Origin: Antedon mediterranea
Lineage: Eukaryota; Echinodermata; Crinoidea; Comatulida; Antedonidae
Assembly: GCF_964355755.1 (NCBI RefSeq)
Contig: NC_092671.1
Span: 5,281,001-5,345,000, forward strand
Direction of reading: 5' to 3'
Length of the DNA stretch: 64,000 nt
Position numbers and translations under genes: made by a program. Shown one piece after another: positions 22,482 through 32,830 of the stretch; the first letter of the stretch is position 1; each line of letters starts with the position of its first letter. The notes below the pieces were generated by a model. It was not told the origin of the DNA, searched no databases, and worked only from the letters and a program-made list of their open reading frames with translations.

Positions 22482-23435
22482 TTAGGGGACCGCTTCTCAT
22501 AATCGATCATCTCTCGCACTGTAAGCGACCACCTTTCTTAACGACCACAACTCTCGTAAGTTACCACCTCTTTTAAGGGACCACCAACTCTCGTAAGGGA
22601 CCGCTTTTCATAATCGACCACCTCTCGTAAGTGACCACCTCTTTTAAGGGGCCACAACCTCTCTCTCTTACGAGAGGTGATCAATTATGAAAAGCGTTCC
22701 CTTAACAGAGACGGTGGTCATTCAATAGAGGTGGTCACTTACGAGAGGTCATTGTTACGGGAGATGGTCGATTATGAGAAGCGGTCAATAGAGACGGTCG
22801 CTAACGAGGGTGGTTGCTTACGGTCCTTTAAAAGAGGTCGTCACTTACGAGACGTGTGATCGTTAAGAGAATTGGACGCCTACGAGAGGGTGGTCCTTTA
22901 AAAGAGGTGGTCGTTCTATAGAGGTAGTCACTTATGAGAGTTGGTCGTTACGAGAGGTTGTCAATTATGAGAAGTGGACCCTTAAGAGAGGTGGTTGCTT
23001 ACGATGTATGGTCGTTTTATGGAGGTCGCTTGTTACGAGAGATGGCCGCTTGTTACGAGAGGTGAAGAGATTGATTGATAAGTAAAGAGAGAGGTGGTGG
23101 TCCTTTAAATGAGGTGGTCAATTACGAGAGGTGTGGTCGTTAAGAGAGGTGTTCGCTTACGAGAGGTGGTCGATTATGAGAAGCGGTCCCTTAACAGAGA
23201 TGGTGGTCGTTCAATAGAGGTGGTCGCTAACAAGGGGGGTTGCTTACGATGTACGGTCTGTTTTTAGGGAGGTGGTCACTTACGAGATGTCCCTTTTTGA
23301 AAGTCGGTCGCTTACGAGAGGATGTGGGTAGACTGATAGCTAAGTAAAGAGATGCACTTGATGTAGACATAGGTTTGTAAAATATATATTATTTTCTACA
23401 TTAGCTGGGAGGCAATCAGCTGCAAAAGAATCTGC

Positions 23436-23566
23436 CAAGAATTGTTTTTTTGTTTTACTTTTCTTTCAAGACTTTTTAAGAATAGTTAGCTATTTTCAGT
23501 TATAATTAGCATCTTCATAAACAATCATTAATCGAATGTGCTTTACTGTCTTTGTATTTCAGAAAA
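23436..23566 (+). other. Short flank before the DED fragment
   Basis: Ends with TTTGTATTTCAG/AAAA immediately before the ATG, the same acceptor context as in genes A and D. So the fragment was once a spliced coding exon. Confidence 0.5.
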
Positions 23567-23731
23567 ATGTCGAAATTTAATCGAGAAATCGCCATAACTC
23601 TAAGTAAACAACTTAGTAAAATATATAAAAATGGAAGCTTTTTGTGGCTTAGACTTCTGTTATTCGGTCACTGTTTAGCAAGTACCTTCAGGAAATACGA
23701 CAAAAAAAGTCACTACTTATTTAACTGGTAA
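23567..23731 (+). pseudogene. Truncated DED exon, copy C of the DED/NHL family
   Basis: A 54-codon frame begins MSKFNREIAITLSKQLSKIY and includes LWLRLLLFGHCL and HYLFNW. These align with LLWLKLLLYDHCS and HDLFNEL in gene D. It stops in the middle of the first DED at TAA, and the following sequence is unrelated. No downstream exons are seen. It is a broken copy that keeps the acceptor and start context. Confidence 0.8.
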
Positions 23732-25139
23732 AGTAAGAAGCATTTGACGTGGTAACCATGCGTTTAAAAACAATACATCAAGTGTAGACGTGTCAGAAAT
23801 ACAGGGAGTTTCCATTACGCATGCGTAGGTAGGTAGGCCTACTGAATATGAAATTATAATTCCTATGTTTATCCAGGAGATCGGAAGAAATTGTATTTTA
23901 TTTTTAGAGGGATATGACACGAACTATCGGAAGAGTTGGATAATTGAGATATCACAATATTATAAATGTTTTCAAACAAGTAATAACTGAGAATACTGTA
24001 CCACAACGATTATTGTAAAACGTACACGGAAAATAAGGTAATAATTAATTATGCAGTATTTTTAAGTTGTATTCTATTGTTTTAGATGATGATGCATTTA
24101 CATATTGGAAAGTAGACCAATCGACAAAAGTACATTTTATAATTTTTTTTTTCCTTTACTACATTATACTTTTACTTTGCAAGCAATAAAAACAGTGTAA
24201 TTATTAGCACTAGCTCCACATGGGATTTTTTTCTGTGGTTTATAATACGTAAAATTACGCGACCAATTTAGTAGCATTAGGCCTATAGATGTTTGTCTTA
24301 TTGCTTGATATTTAAAGAATATGAAAGATTTGGCAATGAGGACTTTTATCTTTGTTCTCTCATAAGTTTTATTATTTGTTGGTATAAACACGGGGCATAA
24401 GACGGAGTATTTTCTTTTTCCATATATTTATGTACGTGCCAAATGCGTATAATTATACTGCAAAATATCACTCGAAAGAATGGTTGTTTTCAGACAATTC
24501 TTGGTAATTAGTGTTTCCTACAACTTTTCGATTATCAGGCAATTGTTGTGATACAGCGTTTAACTCCTCTATTGCGGATTGATACAGGGCATCCATTTTT
24601 TTAGATAAAGCACTTTAAGGTGAAACACCTTTACGATTTTAGGAAAACATATTTCCACGCATGACAAATCTAAGCCAAAACTACCATAACTTTATGTTTA
24701 TTTCGGGCCAAGGTACGATTCCCAGAACCAACTTTATAAACCTAGCTGGAAGTAAGAACGTATACCAATAATAATTTTATTCAAAGCATTTTTTTTTAAA
24801 CAATACTACTCTCCCACGAAAGATAAAACCTATCATTCTTACTTTCTTTTTCAATTTCCAAGCCACTTTTCAGCCCTCTAAAAATGTTTTGCGGCCCAAA
24901 TTTGGGGCGTGGACCACTAAGGGCTTTAGAAAGACTTGAACACGTTGGGAATACGCTAATCGTAAAGGTGATTACAGTACAGTATTGTGTTTTTACCATT
25001 TTAATGTCACTTAATAGTTATTCAGTTGACCAAAAGGTTTTGAAAACAATTTATAAATAAAATAATAACATTTTTATATAAAAATCAAAATTTTCTGCCG
25101 TACAATGTGTTTTTGGTTAAATGTAATCGTTTATTTTGT
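23732..25139. other. Non-coding stretch
   Basis: No gene or clear repeat recognised. AT-rich, with scattered short ORFs lacking motifs. Confidence 0.4.
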
Positions 25140-25500
25140 TTTCAGTTTGATCTTTTTAGAATGAGTTTAGATTATTAAATTTAAATATAAATAAAACATT
25201 CGTGTTTTGAGTGTCATTTAACTATAATTACAAAAATAGTACAGAATGAGAAGGCTTCGAAAAACATTCAAAGGCCAAAAAGAATTGACTTGCCTATTTT
25301 TATTTTTTTTCAATAAAAAATTACAAAATGATACAATTTGCCATCAAAATTGCCTAATCGAAATCCTTAGGTAAATAATCATCATTTTTTAAACATGCCA
25401 TCAATAACAACATTTTATTTTATGTAAATATCATATCATCATGATGTAAATATATCATCAAATCCGAAACTATAATTATTAACGCCATAAGATAACTATT
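25140..25500 (+). repeat. Orphan copy of the DED/NHL 5' flank
   Basis: TTCAGTTTGATCTTTTTAGA, GTGTTTTGAGTGTCATTTAA, TTTGCCATCAAAATTGC and TAGGTAAATAATCATCATTT match 4300-4660 and partly 41800-42290. No DED/NHL gene follows; a decayed LINE does. This may be the flank of a lost fourth copy. Confidence 0.6.
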
Positions 25501-25639
25501 TCATTTTGTAAAATACGTTTGAATTCAATAAGGTCATCACCGATCCATCTATGACTATTAAAGATGATATGAAAGGGTTCCAAAAAGTTTCATTTTATGT
25601 CTTCAACACGTAGTGTTATACACTGTTACATATTGCTGA

Positions 25640-26560
25640 CTGTAATAGTATACATTTCGGATATGACGATAAAGGTAAATATGTTAATAAAGAGGTAAAC
25701 ATGGGCTAATATATGTGGTATAAACACATACCAAGTCAGGAACTTAGCATTTACGAAAAATATACAAAATGACAATTTTACGGGCGGCCCTAGATATAAT
25801 ATCTGCAAATCGCTCTGCAAAGTTAAGCCCAAAAGTTTGATCTTGTTCACCACTTGAATAGAAGATCCATTAGGTCAGACATTAGGAACAGTAACTCCTT
25901 TATGTAAGAAGAATGTAAGAACTACCATGACATTTCGATGGTTTTGGAAGCATCTGATTATTAGTCCCCAAGAGTTCAAACTCATTAAGCATACATTGCA
26001 TAGAGGAATTACTATCATTTTTAACAATCTCACCAATTCTAGGGTCGTCAACATATTTCCATCGCCTGCAGTTTCCCTCACAAGCATCATTAATGAGGAT
26101 GAGCAAGAGCACAGGCCTCAATCTCGTACCTTGCGGTACCCCACAAGTAATTTGGCGTGTAGATGATATATTCAACCGATTCTGCTACTGTCCCTAGGTG
26201 ATATCTGTATAACTATAGAAAGTTATCCACGTTGCTGTCTGCATAAATGCTGTACTTTTAACACCGTACACTGTCATGTGAGTGAGTGAGATCAGTCTAA
26301 AATCATTTTTAGTCGCGTGCAATAGCTCACTATGTTGGTTGGTCGGTCGGTCGGTCGGTGTCGGTCAACACAAACTCAAATTTGGCCTTGTTTTCTTTAG
26401 GAACCAGTATCACTGTAGCACGTTTCCATAGTATTGAAAACTCTCCTTGATCTAATATCAATATTATCTAATTATATATGTTGGCAAGGGCACTGACAAG
26501 AAGTTTTCTTTTCTCTTTCGCCTCTTTAATTCTCTTTATTAAAACGTATCATAATATCCA
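25640..26560 (-). pseudogene. Decayed CR1-type LINE reverse transcriptase
   Basis: Minus-strand frames carry WKRATVILVPKENKA (26430-26386), then, beyond an 89-bp insertion, TATWITFYSYTDI, CGVPQGTRLRPVLLLILIND (about 26145-26086), WKYVDD (26058-26044) and VNKIKLLGLTLQSDLQ (25850-25803). These are successive RT motifs of CR1/Jockey-type LINEs. Several frameshifts and lost ends show it is long dead. Confidence 0.85.
26306..26394 (+). mobile_element. GTCG-repeat element inserted in the LINE
   Basis: TTTTTAGTCGCGTGC, CTCACTATG, a run of GGTCGGTC, and the end TTTGGCCTTGTTTT. It separates two consecutive RT motifs of the surrounding LINE, so it behaves as an insertion. Same family as 27382-28114. 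Confidence 0.75.
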
Positions 26561-27381
26561 CTTTATACATTGCAAACAGAATCATATGATCTAAATATGG
26601 GATATCGTACATAGAAGTTAACACTAATTTGCTCTTGTAATCATTAATATAATATGTACATACGTCCTTCAACGGAATACTAATTTATTTTAAGATAAAA
26701 AAAATATCGATCAAAAAATGTAATGTTAATTGCAAAACTTCTACTTTCACATCATTTGTTAGGATTAAATTCTGGCAAGTTAATTATACATTGTTGTATT
26801 CCAGCATTATGGTGTTATGTTTCTCTGGCAACTATAGTCTAATCTATATGTTGCAATTATAAAAACTACTTTATTTTATACATCATCATTATACATTTTA
26901 TCAAAATTGCTTTTTATGCCATTAATTCTTATTAGGCCTATAGGTATTTCGCACCGAATCGTCTATTGGTTTTGTAATAACACTTTCGGATATGTAATTT
27001 TCCTGGACTCATTTTGTCATATTTTAATAAAGTTTTCAATAATTCAATACAATACGCCAGTATTTCTAATGATATTACATTAACACCACAGTTTTATGTC
27101 AATGTTATATTATGATTAGTCAATCTTGTTTTTGTTTATTGCTGTATTGCAATACTATATCTAAGGTTTTAACTAAATGATTAGTTTCTCAGAATGCCCC
27201 TTATCCTCTGAATATCCTCCTCAATTGAAACACATATTCTCTCTCACGATTGTGTTTGTTTCAATGTTACTTGGTAAGTTGTAACATGATTGTAATGTAT
27301 AATGTAAGAGAAACGGACGACTATACAATTTCTATAAATACTTATCTTTTGTGGGAAATCACCAGTCTGTATTACTATTCC
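26561..27381. other. Non-coding AT-rich stretch
   Basis: Nothing recognised in it. Confidence 0.4.
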
Positions 27382-28114
27382 ATTTTTAGTCGCGTGGAAG
27401 CGACTCTATAGTTCACTATGTCGGTCGGTCGGTCGGTCTGTCGGTCTGTCGGTCTGTCTGTCTGTCGGTTCGGTATCACTATGCGTTTTATCGCTTTCTG
27501 ACCTTATCTTGATATCAGTTTAATCTAGCTAAGTCAATTTTTCACAGTATATTCCTTATGGCCAGGAATCGATGTGGTTATGTTTTCACGGTGCGCAATA
27601 AAAAATTACGCGGTCTACGCACGATTTAACGAAATCACGTTTGTAATCATATCTTCACAACCATGAATCACAATTAAATAAAATTTGGTACTCATAAATT
27701 TCAGGGCATAAATCATCATATGGCAATACAATTACGTGTGTAGCGCATGTAACGCATGCGTACGCGCGCTTAAAATTTTCAAAATTTATTTTCGATGAAA
27801 TAAGAGTACGTTTCAGGCAATTTTAAGCGTTTACAAAATTGCCATGAGTTCGCAGATTTTTGCGCGCGCACTGCACGTGCGCAAATTTTTATTGCGCACT
27901 CTTTTTGCCCGATTTCTGTTTTCTTGACTTACTTTTCAACTCGAAATTACGTTATACGAGCACATCAAAAGTGACAGGCTACGCACGTGTAAATTAAAAA
28001 AATATAACTGTTTTTAAACATTTCGACATTTTTAAACATGTTCAGTAATTTGGTTGGTCGGTCGGTCGGTAAACACTAAGCACGCGACTGCAGCCATCTA
28101 TATGGCCTTGTTAT
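27382..28114 (+). mobile_element. GTCG-repeat element, long copy
   Basis: Begins TTTTAGTCGCGTGGAAGCG, has GTTCACTATGTCGG plus GTCG/GTCT tetramers, and then about 450 bp shared with 37200-37570 (GGTATCACTATGCG, GGCCAGGAATCGATGTGG). It ends with a second tetramer block, AAGCACGCGACTGCAGCC and TATGGCCTTGTTAT. TAGTCGCGTG and CACGCGACT form inverted ends. No ORF; class not identified. Confidence 0.75.
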
Positions 28115-28865
28115 TTAAAAACATACTATTAACATGAAATAAAAAGTAATATATTTTGCTACATACACACATACTTAACTATACAAGCACATTTTTATAC
28201 TGCATTAAAATAGTATTTGAAGAAAAGAATATATACAAGATATATACTTCATAATGATATTGGAAATGATATTGGTGCACATGTGTTCTTATATACTGTT
28301 TGACTAAGCCTCGCTTCGCTCGCGTACCATCTAGGTCGTGCCCACAGATGGTTCTCGAATACACAGTATTTCCAGCGAGAAAAAAATGGAGATTTCAAAT
28401 GTACGTACCGCAGGACTATAATACATTGTCGTTTACAGAAACGAATAAATATACACAATGATTTATGTAGTCAACCAAAATTAGCATTACTTCCGAGAGA
28501 GAAACAAAATGAGTCAAATTTTTTTATTTGGACTCATTTAAAAAAACCCAATTTGTGTTTGTATGTAACATTAAGGGTTGAGGGATGGGGGAAGAAGATA
28601 GGTACAAAGAGGAAACATTTTAAAATATATTCTTATCCACTCAGTAACGAAATATTGTTTTTAATGTTTTATAGGCCTATAAATAATATACCACTAAATA
28701 CAGTAAAACATTTACGATTTAATACGGTACTTTTTTAAAACTCTCACTGTCATAGTCGATTGAAATAGTAAAGTACATGTAACGATACACCACTACGACG
28801 TTTATATATTTTTAAATTATTAATTAATACAAACGTTGAGAAGCAACTGTCAGTAATAACGTTTA
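28115..28865. other. Non-coding stretch
   Basis: No gene recognised. About 28300-28370 holds GCCTCGCTTCGCTCGCG and a GTGCCCACAGATGGTTCTCG block loosely resembling 46410-46470, perhaps a shared repeat end. Confidence 0.35.
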
Positions 28866-29383
28866 TTTATTTGTATATTATATGTTTATAATCTAACAGT
28901 AGGGCCTACCACTCACAGTAATAAAGTTTATTTGTATATATTTTTATATTACATCTAACAGTACCAACACTCACAGTAAGAAATTTGCGATTCAAATTGC
29001 GATCAAAAGTGGTTAATACCTTAACAGTATTGTACAGCATTGCAATACTATTTATGTTTATTCTCCAAGGGGGCCCATATTCTAAATCTATACCTCTATG
29101 GTTAAACCAAATAATTTGGAATGTTTATTTGTATATTATATGTTTATAATCTAACAGTAGGGCCTACCCACACTCACAGTAATAAAGTTTATTTGTATAT
29201 ATTTTTATATTACATCTAACAGTACCAACACTCACAGTAAGACATTTGCGATTCAAATTGCGATCAAAAGTGGTTAATACCTTAACAGTATTGTACAGCT
29301 TTGCAATACTATTTATGTTTATTCTCCAAGGGGGCCCATAAATCTAAATCTATACCTGTATGGTTAAACCAAATAATTTGGAA
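28866..29383. repeat. 258-bp tandem duplication
   Basis: Two head-to-tail copies begin TTTATTTGTATATTATATG at 28866 and 29124. They share AACAGTAGGGCCTACC, GCGATCAAAAGTGGTTAATA and CTCCAAGGGGGCCCATA with few differences. Non-coding. Confidence 0.9.
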
Positions 29384-30889
29384 TGTTCCATTCATCACAA
29401 ATCAATACATTTGTAAAAACGTATATTAAATGTATCAAAATAGTATTTTTTAAAGAAAATCGGCCTGTCTTCAACATTATGATGCTGTACTCGAACTGTT
29501 CAACCGGTTTTCAGCTATTAAAAACAATTATCGTAGGAGGAGATAGGAAAATGCGAAGCCTCCTCGCATTTTTGTGGCGGGTATTTTTCAAGATGGACAT
29601 CCATTAGACAGTGTATACCACGATCGGAAAACACCCCTATTTGGGGCAAATCGTTGAACCTAAATTCGTTTTAATCGTCAATAACTAATTATCTAACTTA
29701 ATTTAATTAGTAAACAGGGTTACATCAGGTGGTTAAAATCAGTACCGAAAGTACGAACCAACTTTATATACCATCGAGTAAAAATTCTAGAAGTAAGGCG
29801 CGATTTACCGATTTTTGCCCTTACGTAAATTTATATATAGATTATCGATTAAAAAAAAATAAATCGCACACATGCAGAGATTCTCTCTTTCATAAAGAAA
29901 TCAATGAACAGGTGGTAACCAAAAAAGGTATATATATTTAACCTACCATGCATTGTTTTTTTGTGCTCAGGGATATTATAAATATTACTGAATGATAATC
30001 CGTAAAGTTGGTCTCATTTCTATGTTCGGTATATGAGAAAAAGAACAATTCTTTTATAATCAGTTATTGAAAAATAGTCAGAACATGAAATTAAGATATA
30101 ATGCAGAAAGCTCTATTCTAATGCTATTGACAAAATAATATCCTAATAAATGATGAGTCAATTGTTAACTTCACCTGGTTGCGCAACTTATACGTTACTA
30201 TATCATTAACAGGGAATAGTGAATAACTTTTTTGTATTGTAAGTAATTAAGTACCCTAATATGGTATGATCCAATCATTGGTTATACTGTAAGTCTAGAG
30301 ATCAACTTCTTTATGAATTAGTTTGATATAATAAACATAGTGTTTTAATTTTAAATTCTAAATTAGCCTTTTTTTTTGGTTAGAACATTAACGTACCAAT
30401 TTTATGAACTAATAATTACATAATAACTTTAAAAATACAGAGCTTCAAGTACGGGAAGTATGGAAGTCCTAACATAATAGACGATCATTTGTATAATATG
30501 AGTACAAATTAGTAACAAATTAAACATGATAAATTTCCTTCCGCATGAAAGCGTCTTTTTACTTATATACAGATTTCTCACAATTTTATGGGAACGTTAA
30601 ATTTGTAGTTTTGTATACATTTCGTAAACTAATATTGTATTTAAATTATTTCTGTGGAAATAAATAACAATAGCAATACATATAATAGTAAACTATGAGC
30701 GCTCAAGTAATCATGTGAAACAGGTCGTCATGCAACAGCTTTATGGTATAAGTTACGGTATGACTCCGGTATGACGCTATTATGCCCAAGATTCAATAAT
30801 GAATTTGGCTCTGAGTCATATTCTGTAAAATGTATCCTTGGTGACACAAAATAATAGGGGTAATAATACTTAATAATACGAATATCAGT
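29384..30889. other. Non-coding AT-rich stretch
   Basis: No gene or clear repeat recognised. Confidence 0.4.
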
Positions 30890-31012
30890 TCTCATAAGGT
30901 AACACAATAGGGACTTTCGCATCAGGATGGGAAGCGCTGGATGACGGAAATTTACACTTTTAAACTGCTCTTGTCCCAATCTCTGGTACAACATTTTTCT
31001 AGGAGCGTTAAG
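30890..31012 (+). repeat. Dispersed repeat, copy 2 of the 1-125 repeat
   Basis: Matches window positions 1-125 (GGGACTTTCGCATCAGGAT, CTGGATGACGG, TTTTTCTAGGAGCG). Confidence 0.7.
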
Positions 31013-31209
31013 CTAGATATTTGCCGTCGCCTAAACAAGATCACTCTTGTTATTATTAAATACCGCAAACAACTCTAATTGGAATTAAAATTGTGTAACA
31101 TTATATAATGTCTTAATGTTGTGTTTACAGAAATAAACATTTCACTACCATATAATTGATTTATGGAGGGTAAATAGTGCCTAGTAAACCATTGACATTT
31201 AGATTTTGT

Positions 31210-31300
31210 TTTAAAAAAATGCAAGCGACAGTATGGCTTGTCATATTTGAGCAATACATTTAAATCAATAATAAATATACTGCAAATTAAATACATTCTG
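31210..31300 (-). repeat. Inverted copy of 1170-1240
   Basis: ATGCAAGCGACAGTATGGCT and TTGTCATAT here are the inverse complement of ATATGACAAGCC...TGTCGCTTGCAT at 1213-1242. Confidence 0.7.
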
Positions 31301-31491
31301 TCGATAATTGATAAGTATATCTAGTCCGGGTCTAGTATAGCGATGTTATAAGTTATTTATAGTTTATCTTGTCTACCTAGTCACCTGCCATTTAACAGGC
31401 CTTTTTTTCTGTATAATTCTCTATTTAGTGCTTCTTCTTTTAGTTCCGGATATATATATATATCCAATCGAGTTTGAACAATACCATGAAA

Positions 31492-31563
31492 GCCCCAGTG
31501 GTCTAATGGTTAGGGCAACTGCATATCAAGCAGACGGTCCGAGTTTGAGTCTCGGTTGGGGCG
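31492..31563 (+). tRNA. tRNA-like gene, predicted anticodon AUC (Asp), unit 1
   Basis: Folds as a complete cloverleaf of 72 nt: acceptor GCCCCAG with TTGGGGC, D-arm GTCT/GGGC, anticodon stem ACTGC/GCAGA (one A-A mismatch at the top), loop ATATCAA, T-arm CCGAG/CTCGG, and discriminator G. The loop places AUC at 34-36, reading GAU. Animal tRNA-Asp normally has GUC, so identity is doubtful. The body resembles tRNA-Glu/Asp (GGTCTAATGGTTAGG). ACTTTTT follows, a pol III terminator. Confidence 0.75.
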
Positions 31564-31855
31564 ACTTTTTCTCATTCTCACAGATTTCCTCATTTTTATC
31601 GTTTCAAATTAATTAATTAAATGTTAGTATATCACCGGGCGGTTTAGAATTAATGTTCTTTGCCTACTGTGTTTATATATATAAAAGTATCTCTTCGGAG
31701 ATCCCGCCTCGTGAATAAAAATACTGTAAGATGAGGGCGTATCAATTTGATCTCTGTTGCGCGTGTGTACAACTGAGGACTAGTGCTGTTCCGCCGTACC
31801 ACGCCGAGAATGTTAAAGAGTCGCTATCCAATCGAGTTTGAACAATACCATGAAA

Positions 31856-31927
31856 GCCCCAGTGGTCTAATGGTTAGGGCAACTGCATATCAAGCAGACG
31901 GTCTGAGTTCGAGTCTCGGTTGGGGCG
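31856..31927 (+). tRNA. tRNA-like gene, predicted anticodon AUC, unit 2
   Basis: Same cloverleaf as unit 1, with T-arm CTGAG/CTCGG and the canonical B-box core GAGTTCGAGTC. Followed by ACTTTTT. Lies 364 bp after unit 1. Confidence 0.75.
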
Positions 31928-32219
31928 ACTTTTTCTCATTCTCAAAGATTTCCTCATCTTTATCGTTTCAAATTAATTAATTAAATTTCAGTATATCACC
32001 GGGCGGTTTAGAATTAATGTTCTTTGCCTACTGTGTTTATATATATAAAAGTATCTCTTCGGAGATCCCGCCTCGTGAATAAAAATACTGTAAGATGAGG
32101 GCGTATCAATTTGATCTCTGTTGCGCGTGTGTACAACTGAGGACTAGTGCTGTTCCGCCGTACCACGCCGAGAATGTTAAAGAGTCGCTATCCAATCGAG
32201 TTTGAACAATACCATGAAA

Positions 32220-32291
32220 GCCCCAGTGGTCTAATGGTTAGGGCAACTGCATATCAAGCAGACGGTCCGAGTTCAAGTCTCGGTTGGGGCG
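32220..32291 (+). tRNA. tRNA-like gene, predicted anticodon AUC, unit 3
   Basis: Same cloverleaf as units 1 and 2, with T-loop TTCAAGT between CCGAG and CTCGG. Followed by ACTTTTT. Lies 364 bp after unit 2. Confidence 0.75.
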
Positions 32292-32470
32292 ACTTTTTCT
32301 CATTCTCACAGATTTCCTCATCTTTATCGTTTCAAATTAATTAATTAAATTTCAGTATATCACCGGGCGGTTTAGAATTAATGTTCTTTGCCTACTGTAT
32401 ATATATATAGATATATATATCCGGAACTAAAAGAAGAAGCACTAAATAGAGAATTATACAGAATTATACA

Positions 32471-32509
32471 CGAGATCTAATAATTAGATCGAAACAGTAC
32501 TGTCTGCAG
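32471..32509 (+). ncRNA. Hammerhead ribozyme, 5'-truncated copy
   Basis: Retains CGA, stem II GATCTAATAATTAGATC, GAAA, a small stem III (ACAG/CTGT around TA) and the cleavage C followed by TGCAG. The CTGA part of the core and stem I 5' strand are absent, so this copy should not cleave on its own. Confidence 0.7.
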
Positions 32510-32767
32510 ATTGGATATTACGCTCCTCTACTTTCTGCTATATACATATATATATATATAATATATATATTATAGTATGTTGTTTTATAGAGCACTCTTC
32601 AGTTCGAAACGGTGCATTTTTGTTGTGAATACTATTAGCATTTTGCAAAGCACGCTCGTTGAGCTTGTGCACTCTTTGTGTTCATAATCAGTGTACCATG
32701 TCCCGCATACCTGGCTCAGCCTATATATTGTGCCAGTTCTGCGGTACATTTCATTTCGAAACCTGAA

Positions 32768-32812
32768 CTGCACTGACGAGATCTAATAAGATCGAAACAG
32801 TCCTGTCTGCAG
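32768..32812 (+). ncRNA. Hammerhead ribozyme, type I, complete core
   Basis: Stem I CTGCA (32768-32772) pairs with TGCAG (32808-32812). The core CTGACGA is at 32773-32779. Stem II is GATCT-AATA-AGATC (32780-32793), and GAAA is at 32794-32797. A minimal stem III ACAG-TC-CTGT (32797-32806) precedes cleavage after C32807. Every conserved position of the hammerhead core is present. The very short stem III is typical of hammerheads in Penelope elements and retrozymes. Confidence 0.85.
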
Positions 32813-32830
32813 ATTGGATATATATATATA

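Larger units (their letters stand above)
20515..23435. mobile_element. Large foldback element with minisatellite arms
   Basis: The outer arms (about 20678-20905 and 23210-23433) are inverted complements; both carry TTGCCTCCCAGCTAATGTAG and TTTTACAAACCTATG. The inner arms are long arrays of degenerate ~20-bp units of the kind TCGTAAGTGACCACC on the left (22490-22660) and GGTGGTCACTTACGAGAG on the right (22670-23330), meeting near 22665. A further array of GCTAATGTAGAA-type units lies at 20515-20750. No coding capacity. The left arm is interrupted by the insertions at 20901-22137 and 22157-22481. Confidence 0.8.
31410..32460. mobile_element. Terminal-inverted-repeat element carrying three tandem tRNA-like units
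   Basis: The ends are inverted copies of about 50 bp. The left begins TGTATAATTCTCTATTTAGT at 31410 and runs through CTTCTTTTAGTTCCGG. The right is its complement, ending AGAGAATTATACA at 32460. Between them lie three head-to-tail units of 364 bp, each with one tRNA-like gene (31492, 31856, 32220), a T5 tract just after it and an A/T-rich TATATATAAA upstream of a CTCTTCGGAG hairpin. The units are almost identical, so the array is young. No protein-coding gene is inside. The arrangement suggests a tRNA cluster captured by, or evolved into, a mobile element; the mechanism is inference. Confidence 0.75.
32470..32812 (+). mobile_element. Hammerhead-bounded 303-bp unit (retrozyme-like)
   Basis: Two hammerhead ribozyme sequences in the same orientation flank this unit. 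Predicted cleavage after 32504 and after 32807 would release a 303-nt RNA. The first copy lacks the CTGA of the core and the 5' strand of stem I; the second is complete. The interior is non-coding and holds GTTCGAAAC at 32604, like a pol III B box. It is inserted in a dispersed repeat between AATTATAC and GCTGCGAATATC, a junction uninterrupted in the inverted copy at 38283-38310. The layout matches small metazoan retrozymes and Penelope-associated hammerheads (established knowledge); activity is not shown. Confidence 0.75.

Noticed and set aside
22677-22859. ORF with repeated YEKRS/VVTYERS
   Set aside because: Arises from the foldback minisatellite units; not a protein gene.
31428-32344. Three similar ~65-codon ORFs (SPSGLMVRATAYQADG and similar)
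   Set aside because: They are translations through the tandem tRNA-like genes; the conserved signal is the cloverleaf, not codons.
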